Origin: Muricea muricata
Taxonomy: Eukaryota; Cnidaria; Anthozoa; Malacalcyonacea; Plexauridae
Direction of reading: 5' to 3'
Length of the DNA stretch: 64,000 nucleotides
Assembly (NCBI GenBank): GCA_963855995.1
Contig: OY979716.1
Span: forward strand, 31,086,230-31,150,229
The notes beneath the pieces were generated by a model, which did no database searches, had not been told where the DNA came from, and saw only the letters and a list, made by a program, of their open reading frames with translations. Position numbers and translations under genes: made by a program. Shown piece after piece: positions 1 through 10,744 of the stretch. Positions within the stretch are counted from its first letter, which is position 1. Each line of letters opens with the position of its first letter.

Positions 1-638
1 TACTATTTGTTGTTCTCCAACATGGAGAACATTATTTTCGCTGACTAGCGTCTACAGACAGGCGTCTAGTTTGGCTTCCGATCAGTAAACCATGACAATG
101 AATATCGGAATAAGACATGAATTTTTAAAAAAATATTTTATGGAACTAGAAGTGCGTTACAGAACAAAGAATTTTTTTTTAATACAGACATTATAAACAC
201 TGGCAACACTCTAGCTGACGCACGAGGGATAGCGCCCTAGACTCTTGAGCTATCCGAGTTAGCATTCGAAAACCCAATTTATAGTGTGATATATTAGTTA
301 TCATTATTATATGGCAAGCATCACTTCCGGTGAAATGGTGGCCTGTGATTGGCAAGGATGTCGGAAAATTCTGGGTTCAGAAAGTTTTTCTCAACAAATC
401 ACGCAATTTTTTGATACATTTTTATATTAAGATTTAAAACACTACACTCGTTACAAGATCTCAACTCAACGACTACTCGTCGACCCCCACTGAGTTCAAA
501 ACATAATTACTCATAATCATGCATAATTAAGTGTCTTTCGCACAAACTCACCCATGTAGATCCTATATGAGGATGTACAGGTTTAGGCACTACACCAGAT
601 AACTAAGAAGCACGGGAAGAACTTCGGCCTTTATCACG
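1..638. other. unassigned flank
   Basis: I see no convincing gene here. The stretch is AT-rich with scattered short ORFs and lies just upstream of a Penelope-like fragment, so it may be 5' remnant of that element or host intron/intergenic DNA. I cannot separate these. Confidence 0.3.
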
Positions 639-1560
639 ATGATGGACTTGGAGTTGTTAAAGCAACCCCCGTGTAATCGAAATGATAAAAAAGATCTCTG
701 CTCCATCTTCAACCATTACGGTTTGAAAATCACCATCGATGCCAATAAGAAAGCTGTAGATTTCCTGGACGTCACTCTGAATCTCTCTACTGCTAAATAC
801 CAACCTTACAATAAACCTAACAACGTTCCCCTTTATGTCCACAACAAGTCAAACCATCCACCAAAAATACTACAAAACATACCGCTAGCTGCAAATAAAC
901 GACTTTGCGCCGGAAATATCGTCCGACGAAGACTCGTTCCAAAGTGCTGCGCCATTGTACCAAGAAGCCGTATCAAAGAGTGGTTACCAGCACCAATTAA
1001 AATTCCAACCTCCGACTAGCCAAAACAAAACCAACTCGCGCAGTCGTAAACGCAACATCACTTGGTATAACCCGCCATTTAGTCAAAACGTCGCTACAAA
1101 CATCGGCATGACCTTCCTAAAGATCCTAGACGAAGATTTCCCGGTGGGACACATTTTACATAAAATATTCAACAGGAACACTGTAAAAATCAGCTACAGT
1201 TGTATGAGCAACATCAAACAAAACATAGACGGCCACAACAAACCTATACTAACACCTAAACCAGTAAAAGAAACTCAAGTAAACAATTGCAATTGCCGGA
1301 AACCCATTGAATGCCCGATCCCCAAGAATTGCCTGACCGAATCTATTGTATACCAAGCCACAGTGAGCACATCATATAAGCGACCTCCCGAAACATATGT
1401 AGGACTAACAGAAAACAAATTCAAATTACGATACGCCAATCATAAAACATCATTTCGCAGCATTCAAAAACAGAATTGCACGGAACTAAGTAAACACATC
1501 TGGAATCTGAAGCAAAGGGGTATTGAGTATTCAATCAGATGGAGAATCCTTAAGCGAGCG
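639..1560 (+). pseudogene. Penelope-like element: RT C-terminal part plus GIY-YIG endonuclease, broken
   Basis: Two plus-strand reading frames (639-1019 and 955 onward) give one PLE polyprotein fragment separated by a frameshift near 900-960. The first has the RT thumb-side segment with [11 protein letters not shown] and [15 protein letters not shown]. The second continues with KRNITWYNPPFSQNV, HKIFNRNTVKISYSCM and a Cys-rich linker (CNCRKPIECPIPKNC), then a GIY-YIG-type core TYVGLTENKFKLRYANH with a downstream KHIWNLK. These are standard PLE features: reverse transcriptase followed by a single-strand nicking endonuclease used for target-primed insertion. Upstream RT catalytic motifs are missing, so the copy is 5' truncated. 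At about 1560 it joins the N-terminal RT part of another copy (described separately), giving a chimeric frame. Confidence 0.8.
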
Positions 1561-1566
1561 AAATCG

Positions 1567-2104
1567 ACTATGGATAAATCAGATTATACAGATAAAATTA
1601 AAACTCTTCTCGATGACACTAACACTTATCTTCCACTTGAATCTGACCCTAGCAAGAAAAAAGTAAGCCGCATCAACAAAAAACTCAAAGATCTTAAGAA
1701 CCACGAGAAAATCGATAAACCAACCTATGATAAAATAAGACCAAACGAAGCGACCATCGCCAAATTCTATGGGATTCCAAAAGTTCATAAAGACAATAAT
1801 CCTCTCCGACCAATTGTTTTTGTTACCTGGTTCTCCTACCTACAACTTATCCAAATATCTCGCTGAGATCCTCAAACCACTAGTAAATATTTCACCCCAC
1901 TCTGTTAAGAATGTTAAAGCGTTTCTGGAGAAGGTAGAAAACATCCATGTAGAACCTGATGAAATCATGGTTTCCTTCGACGCTGTTTCGCTATTTCCTT
2001 CTATTCCACTTGACATTGCTCGACAACTAAACGAAGTACTCCTCACGAACGACTCTTCTTGGCAAAGCAGAACTATTCTTGACATAGATACAAAGATACA
2101 TTGG
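1567..2104 (+). pseudogene. Penelope-like RT N-terminal fragment, interrupted by the 2105-7479 transposon
   Basis: The frame resembles the start of a PLE reverse transcriptase: KIRPNEATIAKFYGIPKVHK (RT finger motif) and NPLRPIV, then after a frameshift near 1810 GSPTYNLSKYLAEILKPLV, then MVSFDAVSLFPSIPLD, which is RT motif A with its catalytic Asp. The YADD-type motif is not present before the DNA transposon begins at 2105. On the far side (7480 onward) the sequence resumes in a GIY-YIG domain, so this copy appears to have lost the middle of the RT before the transposon arrived. Non-functional. Confidence 0.75.
2099..2104 (+). repeat. target-site duplication CATTGG (left copy)
   Basis: The six bases CATTGG immediately before the left terminus are repeated exactly at 7480-7485 after the right terminus. 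A 6-bp duplication bounds a complete insertion. Confidence 0.85.
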
Positions 2105-2404
2105 TACGGTGGCCCATAAGACACCTGAATATTATTTAAAGTTGTTGCATCTTGATTAAAGTTGCTGCATTTTTAATAAAGTTGCTGCATTTTTAATAAA
2201 GTTGCTGCATTTTTAATAAAGTTGCTGCATCTTTAATAAAGTTGCAGCATTTTTAATAAAGTTGCTGCATTTTCAATAAAGTTGCTGCATTTTTATCAAA
2301 CAGTTGCTGCATTTTTAATAAAGTTGCTGCATTTTTATTGAAAACTTGCTGCATTTTTATTGAACACATGCTGCATTTTTTTCAGTGAAAGTTCATGAAG
2401 TACG
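2105..2404 (+). repeat. left terminal inverted repeat and subterminal repeat array of element A
   Basis: After the terminal 16 bases, tandem units close to AATAAAGTTGCTGCATTTTT run from about 2135 to 2385. They are followed by CAGTGAAAGTTCATGAAGTAC, also found inverted at the other end near 7268-7305. The repeats face inward and are candidate transposase binding sites. Confidence 0.85.
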
Positions 2405-2516
2405 CCCTCTCACTTCACTTACCACTAGCCGGAAGTGTAACGATTCCCGCCAATTCGTGTGTTTTGTAATTTTTTGCTTCATCGCTTTTTAAGTTTTGTG
2501 CCACAAAAGTAGATAA

Positions 2517-5318
2517 ATGTTTTGCTCTGGTTGTGGTCAATCATGCATTCCAAACGCGAAATATTGTCACCATTGTGGAAAAAGTCTATCGGTTGTGCAG
2601 GATGAAACATCTTTGACAACATCAACAAGCGAAAATATCAACGTAATTACGGCCCATCTCCCAAGCACATCGCATGTGGCTCAGCAGTTTAGCACTGCCA
2701 GTTGTAGCAGAAGAAATGTATCCTCCTTCAGTTCGTTTCGCGCTCGTAAGGAAGCAGAAAGATAAAGTTTTTTCAAGCTAACGGCCAAAAAGGCTAAGAC
2801 TGAAAAAATACAAACTGCACCAGTGAAAATTAATGTTGGTATTATGGTGATGAAGGATGGAAAGTTGTCCATAAAAAGAGGCGCTACCTTGCCTTTGAGT
2901 GTTCTTCCTGACATAGACAGCGAACAACTGCAACAAAGGCAGTGGAGAAGCACGCTAGATTTAATAACAACCTAATAAATAGTGCTGCAATGTACCGTCT
3001 TCTGTATCCTGGTTGCAAACAAGTTCTAAATCTTCCTGGCTCAAGTGAGCCATTTTCTTTGAAGGAATACAAGCAAGAGCTGGACAAGCCTTATAGTCGA
3101 ATAACATTTTACCTTTGCTCTTCAGAGCACTTCATCGAGAGTTTGCTTGAAGATGACTCAGATGATGATGAAATAATTAGATGCACTTCCACGATTGTTA
3201 ATGACACTCTAACCCAATCTGAGGACCTTGCTCTAGTAACTCCAGGACCTCAGACTGCTGATGAAAATAGACTTGATGTTCAAAGTACTAGTTCTGAAAT
3301 TTTCACTGGAAATTCAGCAATATCTATACCTACAACATCCAAATGCTTAAGTATGGTGCAGTGTCCAATATGCTTCAATCCATATTCCTTTGAAGACATT
3401 GAAAGGCATGCTGATTCTTGTTCCATGTGGCTGATTGAAGATGACCAGCTTCCTGCTGATGAATTCGAACCAGAGACTGAGAGTCCTGGATGTTTATCCT
3501 GTAGTGAGGAAGATAATGCCTCTCAAGTTTTGTCAAAAGCTAGTATGAAAGAAAGTATAAAAAATAAGATATCACATGTAGTTGCCATTGAGATGAGTCA
3601 TGAAGAGCCCAAACGACTGACCATTAGACGGAAATTCCTGTGGCAGGACTTTAAGAATGCTCGGCTGAAAAATATTGATCCAAAGAGGAAGATCAAAGTT
3701 ATATTTGCTGGTGAGCCAGCAGTAGATGATGGAGGGCCTAGGAGAGAATTGTTCTCAGGTAAGTAAATAATCAACAATGTTTCTGTCAATTAATTAGGTA
3801 AGCTGTTTCATGTAGTTAGGCCAGTCCTGTCAATGACATTGTACGACAGATGTTTTCGATCTTTTAACTGATCAATTTGTCAGTCAGTATTTTCACAGGT
3901 GATTTCCCTTCACTTTAGAACTGCTAGAGGTCATCAAGAGAAAATTCTTTTCAAATGGCAAACCTTTGGAGTCCACAGTAGCTATCAGTTCAGGCAACTT
4001 TAAGCTATGTGGAGAGATTATGGCAATGTCAATCATGCAAGGAGGGCCTGCACCTAATTTCCTATCTAGCAACATAGTTTCATACCTACTTGGTCTCCCT
4101 TTATTGCCATCTGACAATAGAAATGTCAATTACAAATCACTTTGTGATGCTGTAAGTATGAAACTTAGCTTTAAGTTTACTAAATAAAATGTCACTGCAT
4201 AATTATTCTGTTTTCAGCTAGCAAATGCCACAACTAACAATGAACTTTGTAATCTACTGTCACTGGAACCTAACCTTGATATTCTTGAGGAAATTGGGTA
4301 TACTGGCGTACCACAGCGAGAAACACTTCAAACAATTGGTGCCATAATGCAGTGAGTAGATGCATATTGGATGCTGTTTCATTATGTCCAATATAAACAA
4401 TGCAAATATGTTTTAAATTAGATTATATATTTTTTGCGAGGTCACTGTGCGTAAAAGACCAAATTGGAGCATATCTCCCTCAAATGATGCAGTTGGAAAG
4501 TGGATTGATAGCATATGGACTAATGGCACACATGAAGAATAGTCCAGAACTATGGCGTTCACTTTTTGACGGTGGAAACACCATGTTCCAACTTTCTGCT
4601 GAGGAACTCTTGGATGATATGATCATTAACTATAGTACCTCACAGCTACTTAAAGAGAAAGAGGTTGACACATACAAAGTTTCTCTGATGTTCTGGAAGC
4701 TATTGAAGCAGGAGGTATTATAAAAAACAATAGATACTCCGAAGATCGATAACATATTGAAAATTTATTTCGATGTTTCGACTAAACTATAGTCATCATC
4801 AGGAAATGATGATGACTATAGTTTATTATAGTCATGATGATGACTATACTTCATTTATTTCCTGATGATGACTATAGTTTAGTTGAAACATCGAAATAAA
4901 TTTCAATATGTTATCGATCTTCGGAGTATCTATTGTTTTGTATTTTACCAAAATACTCAGTGGTTCCCGTAATTTAGGAGGTATTATAGCCATGAAGTTT
5001 GTATGACCTTCACGGTGTTGCCAGTGAACATGCATGACTTCTTCATGACTTCATTATTTTTCTTTAGAAGTTCAAGATCTTGAGCTACAACATTTTATGA
5101 AGTGGCTCACTGGTACACCTGAAGTTCCCCCACTAGGTTTCCCACAAAAGATTAGTGTTCAATTTGTTCATGGATGCCAAGCAAACTGTCGCTGCAGACC
5201 CACAGTTTCAACATGTGATACTTCTTTGAAGCTACCAGTCCATTTACATAGTGAGGAGGTAATGAAAGTATTGATGTTTTCAGCTATTAAAGACTCGTAC
5301 GGTTTTGGCAACTTGTGA
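2517..5318 (+). pseudogene. transposon-borne HECT-type E3 ubiquitin ligase (G2E3-like), spliced, lightly broken
   Basis: Domains in order: an N-terminal zinc ribbon (CSGCG at residue 3, CHHCG near 17); a low-complexity region; a UBZ-like finger (CPICFNPYSFEDIERHADSC, 3361-3420); then a HECT domain beginning near 3620 (FAGEPAVDDGGPRRELF) and ending STCDTSLKLP with the catalytic Cys codon at 5214-5216 and a C-terminal YGFGNL. Proposed introns are about 3759-3919, 4152-4218, 4350-4440 and 4718-5066; GTAAGT and GTGAGT donors are visible in three, and the first joins ELFS to the LLEVIKRKF exon in frame. Breaks: an in-frame TAA at 2763-2765 and a one-base frameshift near 2938. HECT proteins pass ubiquitin from E2 to substrate through this Cys. 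Here the role in the transposon is unknown. Related multicopy HECT genes in fish and cnidarians are often called G2E3-like. Confidence 0.8.
4726..4931. repeat. inverted repeat inside the last HECT intron
   Basis: The segment ACAATAGATACTCCGAAGAT at the left is repeated inverted near 4917-4937. The arms contain a GATGATGACTATAGTTTAG motif followed by GAAACATCGAAATAAA, the tail style of PLE 3' ends in this window. It looks like two PLE terminal fragments in inverted orientation that landed in the intron. Confidence 0.65.
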
Positions 5319-5737
5319 GGCACATACTGTATATAGTAGGTGTATATTAGTAGTAGGTGCTTAATAGATATTGTTTGTATTAGTTTTCATGAACTTCCCA
5401 TTACTTTAAGTGTTTGTTTAATGAAGGGTGGACAAAAAAACGGCACTCACATGAATTATGTTTGCGTTAAATGCAAAACCTGAGTAAATGTTGTATCTAT
5501 AACTATTTGGTTGTTTGAACCTTGTAAACTTTTATAATAGCTTTAAAAACTGTGTGATATACATTGATTTTGTTTCTGTTTGCTGAAACAATATTAAAAC
5601 TTAATGGTAAACATGATTTCGTTTCTGCCACTGTTGGCTATTGGGAATAATGTCAGCAAATACATAACATGCGGATTTTGTTTTTTTTTGGGATACCCTG
5701 TATATCAGGTATGTTAATATTATCCATTTATGCTTTG

Positions 5738-7139
5738 TTAATTTTGCAAGTTCACTAAAGTTTGAAATGAATCTAAAGCCTCTATATCTGTGGATGGTGT
5801 GTTTAAATCCATTTCAATTAGTACATGCTCAAAGTAATCTTGATACATATTTTCTTCCATGTCAATTTGACAGTGAGGCTCCATTGCTTCTACTTGATCA
5901 TTAGTTACAGGGAAAATGCAGTCACTTGTTCCATAATACTCTGGCAGTAAATATAAGAGGTCAGGAATCCCTGCCACTGTATCGTGTCGTGATCGTCGGA
6001 TGTAATGACTGTTCCATTGTTCCTGAACTTTATCTAAGTCGGCTTGAATGAGTTGCGAAAAACAAAACCAAAGGCACTGCATATGAAAGTTGTTTCCTAA
6101 TACAAGGACATTTGATGCAACCATATCCTTGAAAAAATCTATCCACCAGCTAGTTCGGTGTCGTCTTAAGAACGACCACCAACCCTCAATGCGTTGATTT
6201 GCATGAGAAGAACCATACACATGAGATTTTGGCCCAGCATATGGATCAGTGGCATTGGCTCTGAAGAAGCACTGAGTAGCGGTGATTACTCCATTTTCCG
6301 TTCCACAATCAGATCGAACCATCGTTGGACAACCCTTCAATTCCTTGACCATGTCTAAAAATAATCTGCCAGGAACCCTAGGATCATTGTTTGTTTTGAC
6401 CACCTCGAGCCATAGAATTTTTCGGCTGTATGCACATATACAGCCGTTGATTGGAAAGCCGTACGGCTTTAATTTATCATACCCTGCAATAATAATAATA
6501 AAAGGAGTACCGTTAGAGTGACTTAAATTGGTAAAACAAAATATTAAATGCAGAAATACAATAGCATTAGAAAAACAATCCGACTATAAATAACAAATTA
6601 TGAATACCGTCGATATGCCAACAAAAGTTCGGTCCAAGAGACAGGTATCTTCGCCTGGATAAACGCCTAGACTTTCTATCTTCGACACCTTGTGGATCCA
6701 TTTCTTTTATCAATCTCGCCACTTTGTTTCTTGGCACATGGATTTGGTGTCTCAATCGGAGTGCATGCCAAACACTTCGATATCCAGCAAGACGTCCGGG
6801 ACCAGCAATTTCCTTGGATATAGCACTTCGTAATGTCTCCTCGTCTACCATACATCCTCTTCTGGATAGCCCCAAATCTTTTAGTTTTCTCTTAAGAGTA
6901 CGGATGTGCATGAAAACGCCTTGCTTAGCGAGCATCCCAACTATTTCATTATATGGATACCCGCGATGAAAGAGGTCTTTTATCGAGTCATTGACAGTAG
7001 ATTCGTTTTCGTCGTCTGCTACTTCGCTCCCTCCCGTTTGACTGGTTCGTTCTTGATCTAGACTTCTTCCACAAGAATGACAAAAGTTTGCGGCAGGAAG
7101 CAAAGCTATACCGCAGTTCGAACAAAACATTACTTGCAA
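5738..7139 (-). CDS. DDE integrase-like transposase of element A (two exons)
   Basis: Exon 1 (about 7139-6617) opens with a zinc ribbon (CSNCG, CHSCG), then a helix-turn-helix region (IKDLFHRGYPYNEIVGML and a basic LKRKLKDLGL), then GPGRLAGYRSVWHALR and WHIDG, where the Asp is the likely first catalytic residue. A donor right after this Asp and an acceptor near 6485 join it to GYDKLKPYGFPINGCI. Exon 2 continues with VRSDCGTENG (second Asp) and SSHANQRIEGWWSFLRRH (catalytic Glu), then an acidic tail ending at a stop near 5738. Spacing and motifs fit an integrase-fold DDE enzyme that cuts and joins transposon ends. The start could be the ATG at 7130, which aligns better with the HECT gene's zinc ribbon. 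No internal stop is visible, so this may be an intact transposase gene. Confidence 0.8.
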
Positions 7140-7267
7140 ATTGGAAAATTAGGTTTTTGCTGTTCCATGCATCTATGGTACGTAACTATCAACATGAAAA
7201 CATCTAAAATTTCTGGCCATTGTATGGAAACTCAACCATGACTGAGCAGGCGAGCACTCGGTGTTGT

Positions 7268-7479
7268 TTGGGATACGACAAGTACTTCATGAACTTTCAC
7301 TGTAAAAAATGCAGCAAGTTTTCAAAAAAATGCAGCAACTTTATTAAAAACGCAGCAGCTGTTTAATAAAAATGCAGCAACTTTATTAAAAATGCAGCAA
7401 CTTTATTAAAAATGCAGCAACTTTAATCAAGATGCAACAACTTTAAATAATATTCAGGTGACCCTTATGGGCCACCGTA
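7268..7479 (-). repeat. right terminal inverted repeat of element A
   Basis: The inverted counterpart of the left end: units with AATGCAGCAACTTTATTAAA, then ATTCAGGTGACCC and the terminus CTTATGGGCCACCGTA. Fewer subterminal units are present than at the left end, so the arrays have expanded or contracted unequally. Confidence 0.85.
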
Positions 7480-8000
7480 CATTGGCCAAACATCAAAGAA
7501 GATACAGACAAGACTAACAGAACACCAAAACGCAATTAATAGACATGACCACAACTCACTTCCAGCTGGACGCAGACGACAACGGACATAAGTTTAATTG
7601 GTCTCATACAAAATGCCTAGGACAAGCCAACACAAAACATGCACGTGAATTTAAGGAAGTGCATGGCACAGTTTAGACAAACAAACATTCAACCGTCACA
7701 TTGATATTCCTCTAATTTACTTACAACTAAAACGCTCACGCAGATCGCTAATCTCATCACCTTTCATAACCCCCATCGAACTTTCCACTACCTTACCAAC
7801 ACCGATTGGGAATAGCAACAGTAAGACGCATTCCATGGCAACCAATGACCATCAAGTAAAAAACCGTCAGCCAATCAGACGTACGCTCACGCAGACATCG
7901 ATCAACACCGTAGCAAAAAGCGCGAAGATTTAAAACAATATCCATCTTTCTGATGAAGACTCGAAGAACCGAGTCGAAATTAGCTCAAAACAATAAAATT
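7480..8000 (+). pseudogene. Penelope-like 3' end: GIY-YIG endonuclease remnant
   Basis: Right after the transposon, the plus strand reads a GIY-YIG signature (YIGQTSKKIQTRLTEH) followed by NRHDHNS and, after frame breaks, a tail near 7945 (SDEDSKNRVEISSK) typical of PLE C termini. It is the downstream flank of the same insertion site whose left flank ends at 2104. Several stops make it non-coding. Confidence 0.7.
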
Positions 8001-8042
8001 TTAATCCAGAGAACACTATAAATTTGTATGTTTGTATAAATT

Positions 8043-8080
8043 AAATTTTTAATTTATATATATATAATATATATATAAGT
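8043..8080. repeat. AT microsatellite
   Basis: An imperfect (TA)n tract lies just 3' of the tRNA-like sequence, as is common at SINE tails. Confidence 0.7.
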
Positions 8081-8115
8081 GAATGCGTCTCAACCGGGAA
8101 AGTGAAAAATACTTT

Positions 8116-8187
8116 AACCGCAGTGAGAATCGAACTCACGACCTTGATGTTGCTAGCGTCACGCTCTATCACCTGAGCTACGCGGTC
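8116..8187 (-). tRNA. tRNA-Ala(AGC)-like sequence, possibly the head of a SINE
   Basis: The minus strand folds into a full 72-nt cloverleaf: a 7-bp acceptor stem with two G-U pairs, a 4-bp D stem (GCTC/GAGC), an anticodon stem with one mismatch and loop CTAGCAA, and a perfect 5-bp T stem (GTGAG/CTCAC) around TTCGATT. The anticodon would be AGC (Ala). The acceptor lacks the usual alanine G3-U70 pair. The 3' side runs into TTTTTCACTTTCCCGG and an AT microsatellite, so a tRNA-derived SINE or tRNA pseudogene is as likely as a working gene. Confidence 0.45.
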
Positions 8188-9643
8188 TGAGTACGAATAT
8201 CGCATGTGAATTATGATATTTAAGTGCTGAATGTCGTAAACATAACTCGTTTATATTAATTCAGCACCGAACTGTTCGTTATCTCCAGCTGAAAAGAACT
8301 ATCACCTCCACTCAGGTAAATTAGAGTTTCTGGCAATAAAGTGGGCGATCTGCGAACATTTCTGAGATTATTTATACTACGCTCCAAGTTTCATAGTCTT
8401 TACTGATAACAATCCTTTGACATATGCGCTATCAACTGCAAAGCTTAACGCTACAGGACACCATTAGGTAGGTGAACTGGCCGAATTCAATTTTACGATC
8501 AGGTATCGACCTAGGAAGAGCAATGTGGACGCGGATACGTTATCTCGTACAGCTGATGATATGATACAATACATGGAGTCGTGCTCACAAGAAACAAGTC
8601 AAGAGGAATTGAAAACTATAATAGATACGGCAGAACTGCAGGAACAAGGGAGAGTTAATTGTGTTTCTTCGCCCACTGATGATCCAAGCATTTTCAACGT
8701 AGACGCGTCGGAATCGTTTGGACGTAGCACGCTAACGCTTGAACCAACCGAGATACGACAGCGTCGTTGGGCGGATTTATTCTTTCCTCCGGGAAGGTAA
8801 ACAACCACACGCCAACCTGCGAGCGAAAGAGTCTCCTAATACAAGAACGCTCTTGCACGAATGGCAAAAATTGTCCATTGACGCCGATGGGGTGATGAGA
8901 AGAAGCAACGGTAAATACAACAACCAGATAGTCCTCCCAAGAAAATTCCACTCGATGGTACTGAAAGAACTGCATGATAATATGGGGCATATTGGTGCCG
9001 AATCGGTTCTTAATTTGGCGAGAGATCGCTTTTACTGGCCGAAGATGCAGAAAGATATAGAACACTATGAGCAAAACCTTTGCCGATGTATCATACAAAA
9101 AGCTCCCAGATTTAAGAACAGAGCTCCTCTACAACCTATTATTACATCATCGCCGTTCGAACTAGTATCCATTGACTTCGTACATCTCGAGAAATCCAGC
9201 GGAGGTTATGAATACATACTGGTAATCATAGACCACTTTACGAGATATGCTCAAGCATACCCCACAAAGAATAAGGCTGACAAAACAGTGGCAGAGAAGT
9301 TGTTCAATGATTTTGTACTCCGTTTCGGTTTTCCCGCTAAGATACACCACGATCAAGGCGGAGAAATCGAAAACCAGCTATTTTCACGATTAGAACAACT
9401 CTCTGGTATCAGCCATTCCCGCACCACGCCATACCACCCGCAAGGGAATGGGTAGGTCGAGCGCTTTAACAGAACACTTTTAGAAATGCTGCGAATGCTC
9501 CCAGAAAGAGAAAAATGTCGGTGGAAAGACCATGTCAACAAAGTCGTGCACGCCTACAACTGTTCACGAAACAGTTCCACTGGATATTCGCCTTTCTTCT
9601 TGCTATTCGGGCGCCACTCGAAATTACCAATCGACTTGGGGTC

Positions 9644-9873
9644 GGTTGTATAAAAGGCGTTTAGCTTAAACGGTGGATAAGCAAAAAATTTAAAAGCGCT
9701 CCTATTTATCTTGTAAATACTTGAACTTAAATCTTATCAACTAAATATATAGTTCTATGCGTACTTGTTATGTTCCGACCGAAAAGTTTAGTTTGCTTTC
9801 AGTCAATAGTTCATAGGCTTGCTTGATATTTTCGACTTATCCACCGTTTAAGCTAAACGCCTTTTATACAACC
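9644..9873. mobile_element. 230-bp MITE in the Gypsy integrase
   Basis: Terminal inverted repeats of about 35 bp start GGTTGTATAAAAGGCG at the left and end CGCCTTTTATACAACC at the right. They are flanked by a 4-bp direct repeat GGTC (9640-9643 and 9874-9877). Gypsy coding sequence resumes after it. Confidence 0.85.
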
Positions 9874-10333
9874 GGTCCCTGATTTTTCCTTCCACCTCAA
9901 CGAAAATAAGAAAGGACCATCCTAAAGACGTCTCGGACTGGCAGCAAGCAATGCAAGAAGCTTACCAAATTGCCGGACGAAGGGCAACAGAGAGTGCTGA
10001 GAGAGCTAAAATGTATCACAACCGTCGGGTGCGAAGTTCCGTACTTAAGCCTGGTGATCGAGTACTGGTTAGAAACCTCAACGAGCGCAGCGGCCCAGGG
10101 AAGCTAAGGTCATACTGGGAGCATGAGATCTACGTCGTTGTTCAACGCAAAGGATTAAACAGTCCAGTTTACGAAGTTAAGCGAGAGGGTAACAGAAAAA
10201 GAACCCGAGTGTTGCACAGAAATTTGTTACTCCCGTGTAATTACTTTCCCGTTGGAGAACCCCCGGCTAACGCAACATCTTCAGCCACCCGCCGACAGCC
10301 ACGACGACAAATGGCAGAAACCCTTCCACCCCC

Positions 10334-10619
10334 TATGGTGGCCCATGGGTGCCAGTATTAAAATTTATATTGACTGGCTTTTACTTAATAAAAAAGTGTT
10401 TTAAAAATTTTATTTGTATATTTTATTTTATTTATTTTTTTTAAATTCAAAAAGTTTTTATTCAAATTTATCTTGGCTTCATTACATTTTTCTTTATTTT
10501 TCACTCGTGGGCCCATGAGTGCCAGAATAATTTTTTTTTAGTTTTTTACTCGTGGCCCATTCACTGACCTATACGTAACTGTATGTACTGCATTTACTGG
10601 TTCATTCTGAGCCAGCACT
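10334..10619 (+). repeat. left terminal inverted repeat of element B
   Basis: Contains the terminus and two internal echoes of it, GGGCCCATGAGTGCCAG near 10510 and CTCGTGGCCCATTCACTG near 10549. The same set recurs inverted at 14763-15079, with AT-rich spacer between. Internal copies of the terminal motif may be extra transposase sites. Confidence 0.8.
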
Positions 10620-10744
10620 GGTGGAATGAATTATCGCAGAGTACTTCATTCCATTCCACGCAACAGACTTGGACCCAGTTTCCGCTGTATAATACCCGTG
10701 AAATGAAGTAGTTATCGAATCATCGCCACTACCGCTGCCCTACA

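Larger units (their letters stand above)
2105..7479. mobile_element. integrase-type DNA transposon carrying a HECT E3 ligase gene (element A)
   Basis: The 5375-bp unit starts TACGGTGGCCCATAAG and ends with its inverse, CTTATGGGCCACCGTA. It is flanked by a perfect 6-bp duplication and inserted in a PLE remnant. Inside each terminus lie about 200-300 bp of inverted repeat dominated by a roughly 20-bp unit with core GTTGCTGCATTTTT, about a dozen copies on the left and fewer on the right. Two convergent spliced genes fill it: a plus-strand HECT-type ligase (2517-5318) and a minus-strand DDE integrase/transposase (7139-5738). The layout and 6-bp duplication suggest the eukaryotic IS3-like (IS3EU) superfamily, which is my inference. 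The HECT gene has an in-frame stop and a frameshift; the transposase frame looks open. Confidence 0.85.

Noticed and set aside
2135..2385. CRISPR-like regular repeats
   Set aside because: Units are directly tandem with no unique spacers, lie inside a transposon end and the DNA is eukaryotic.
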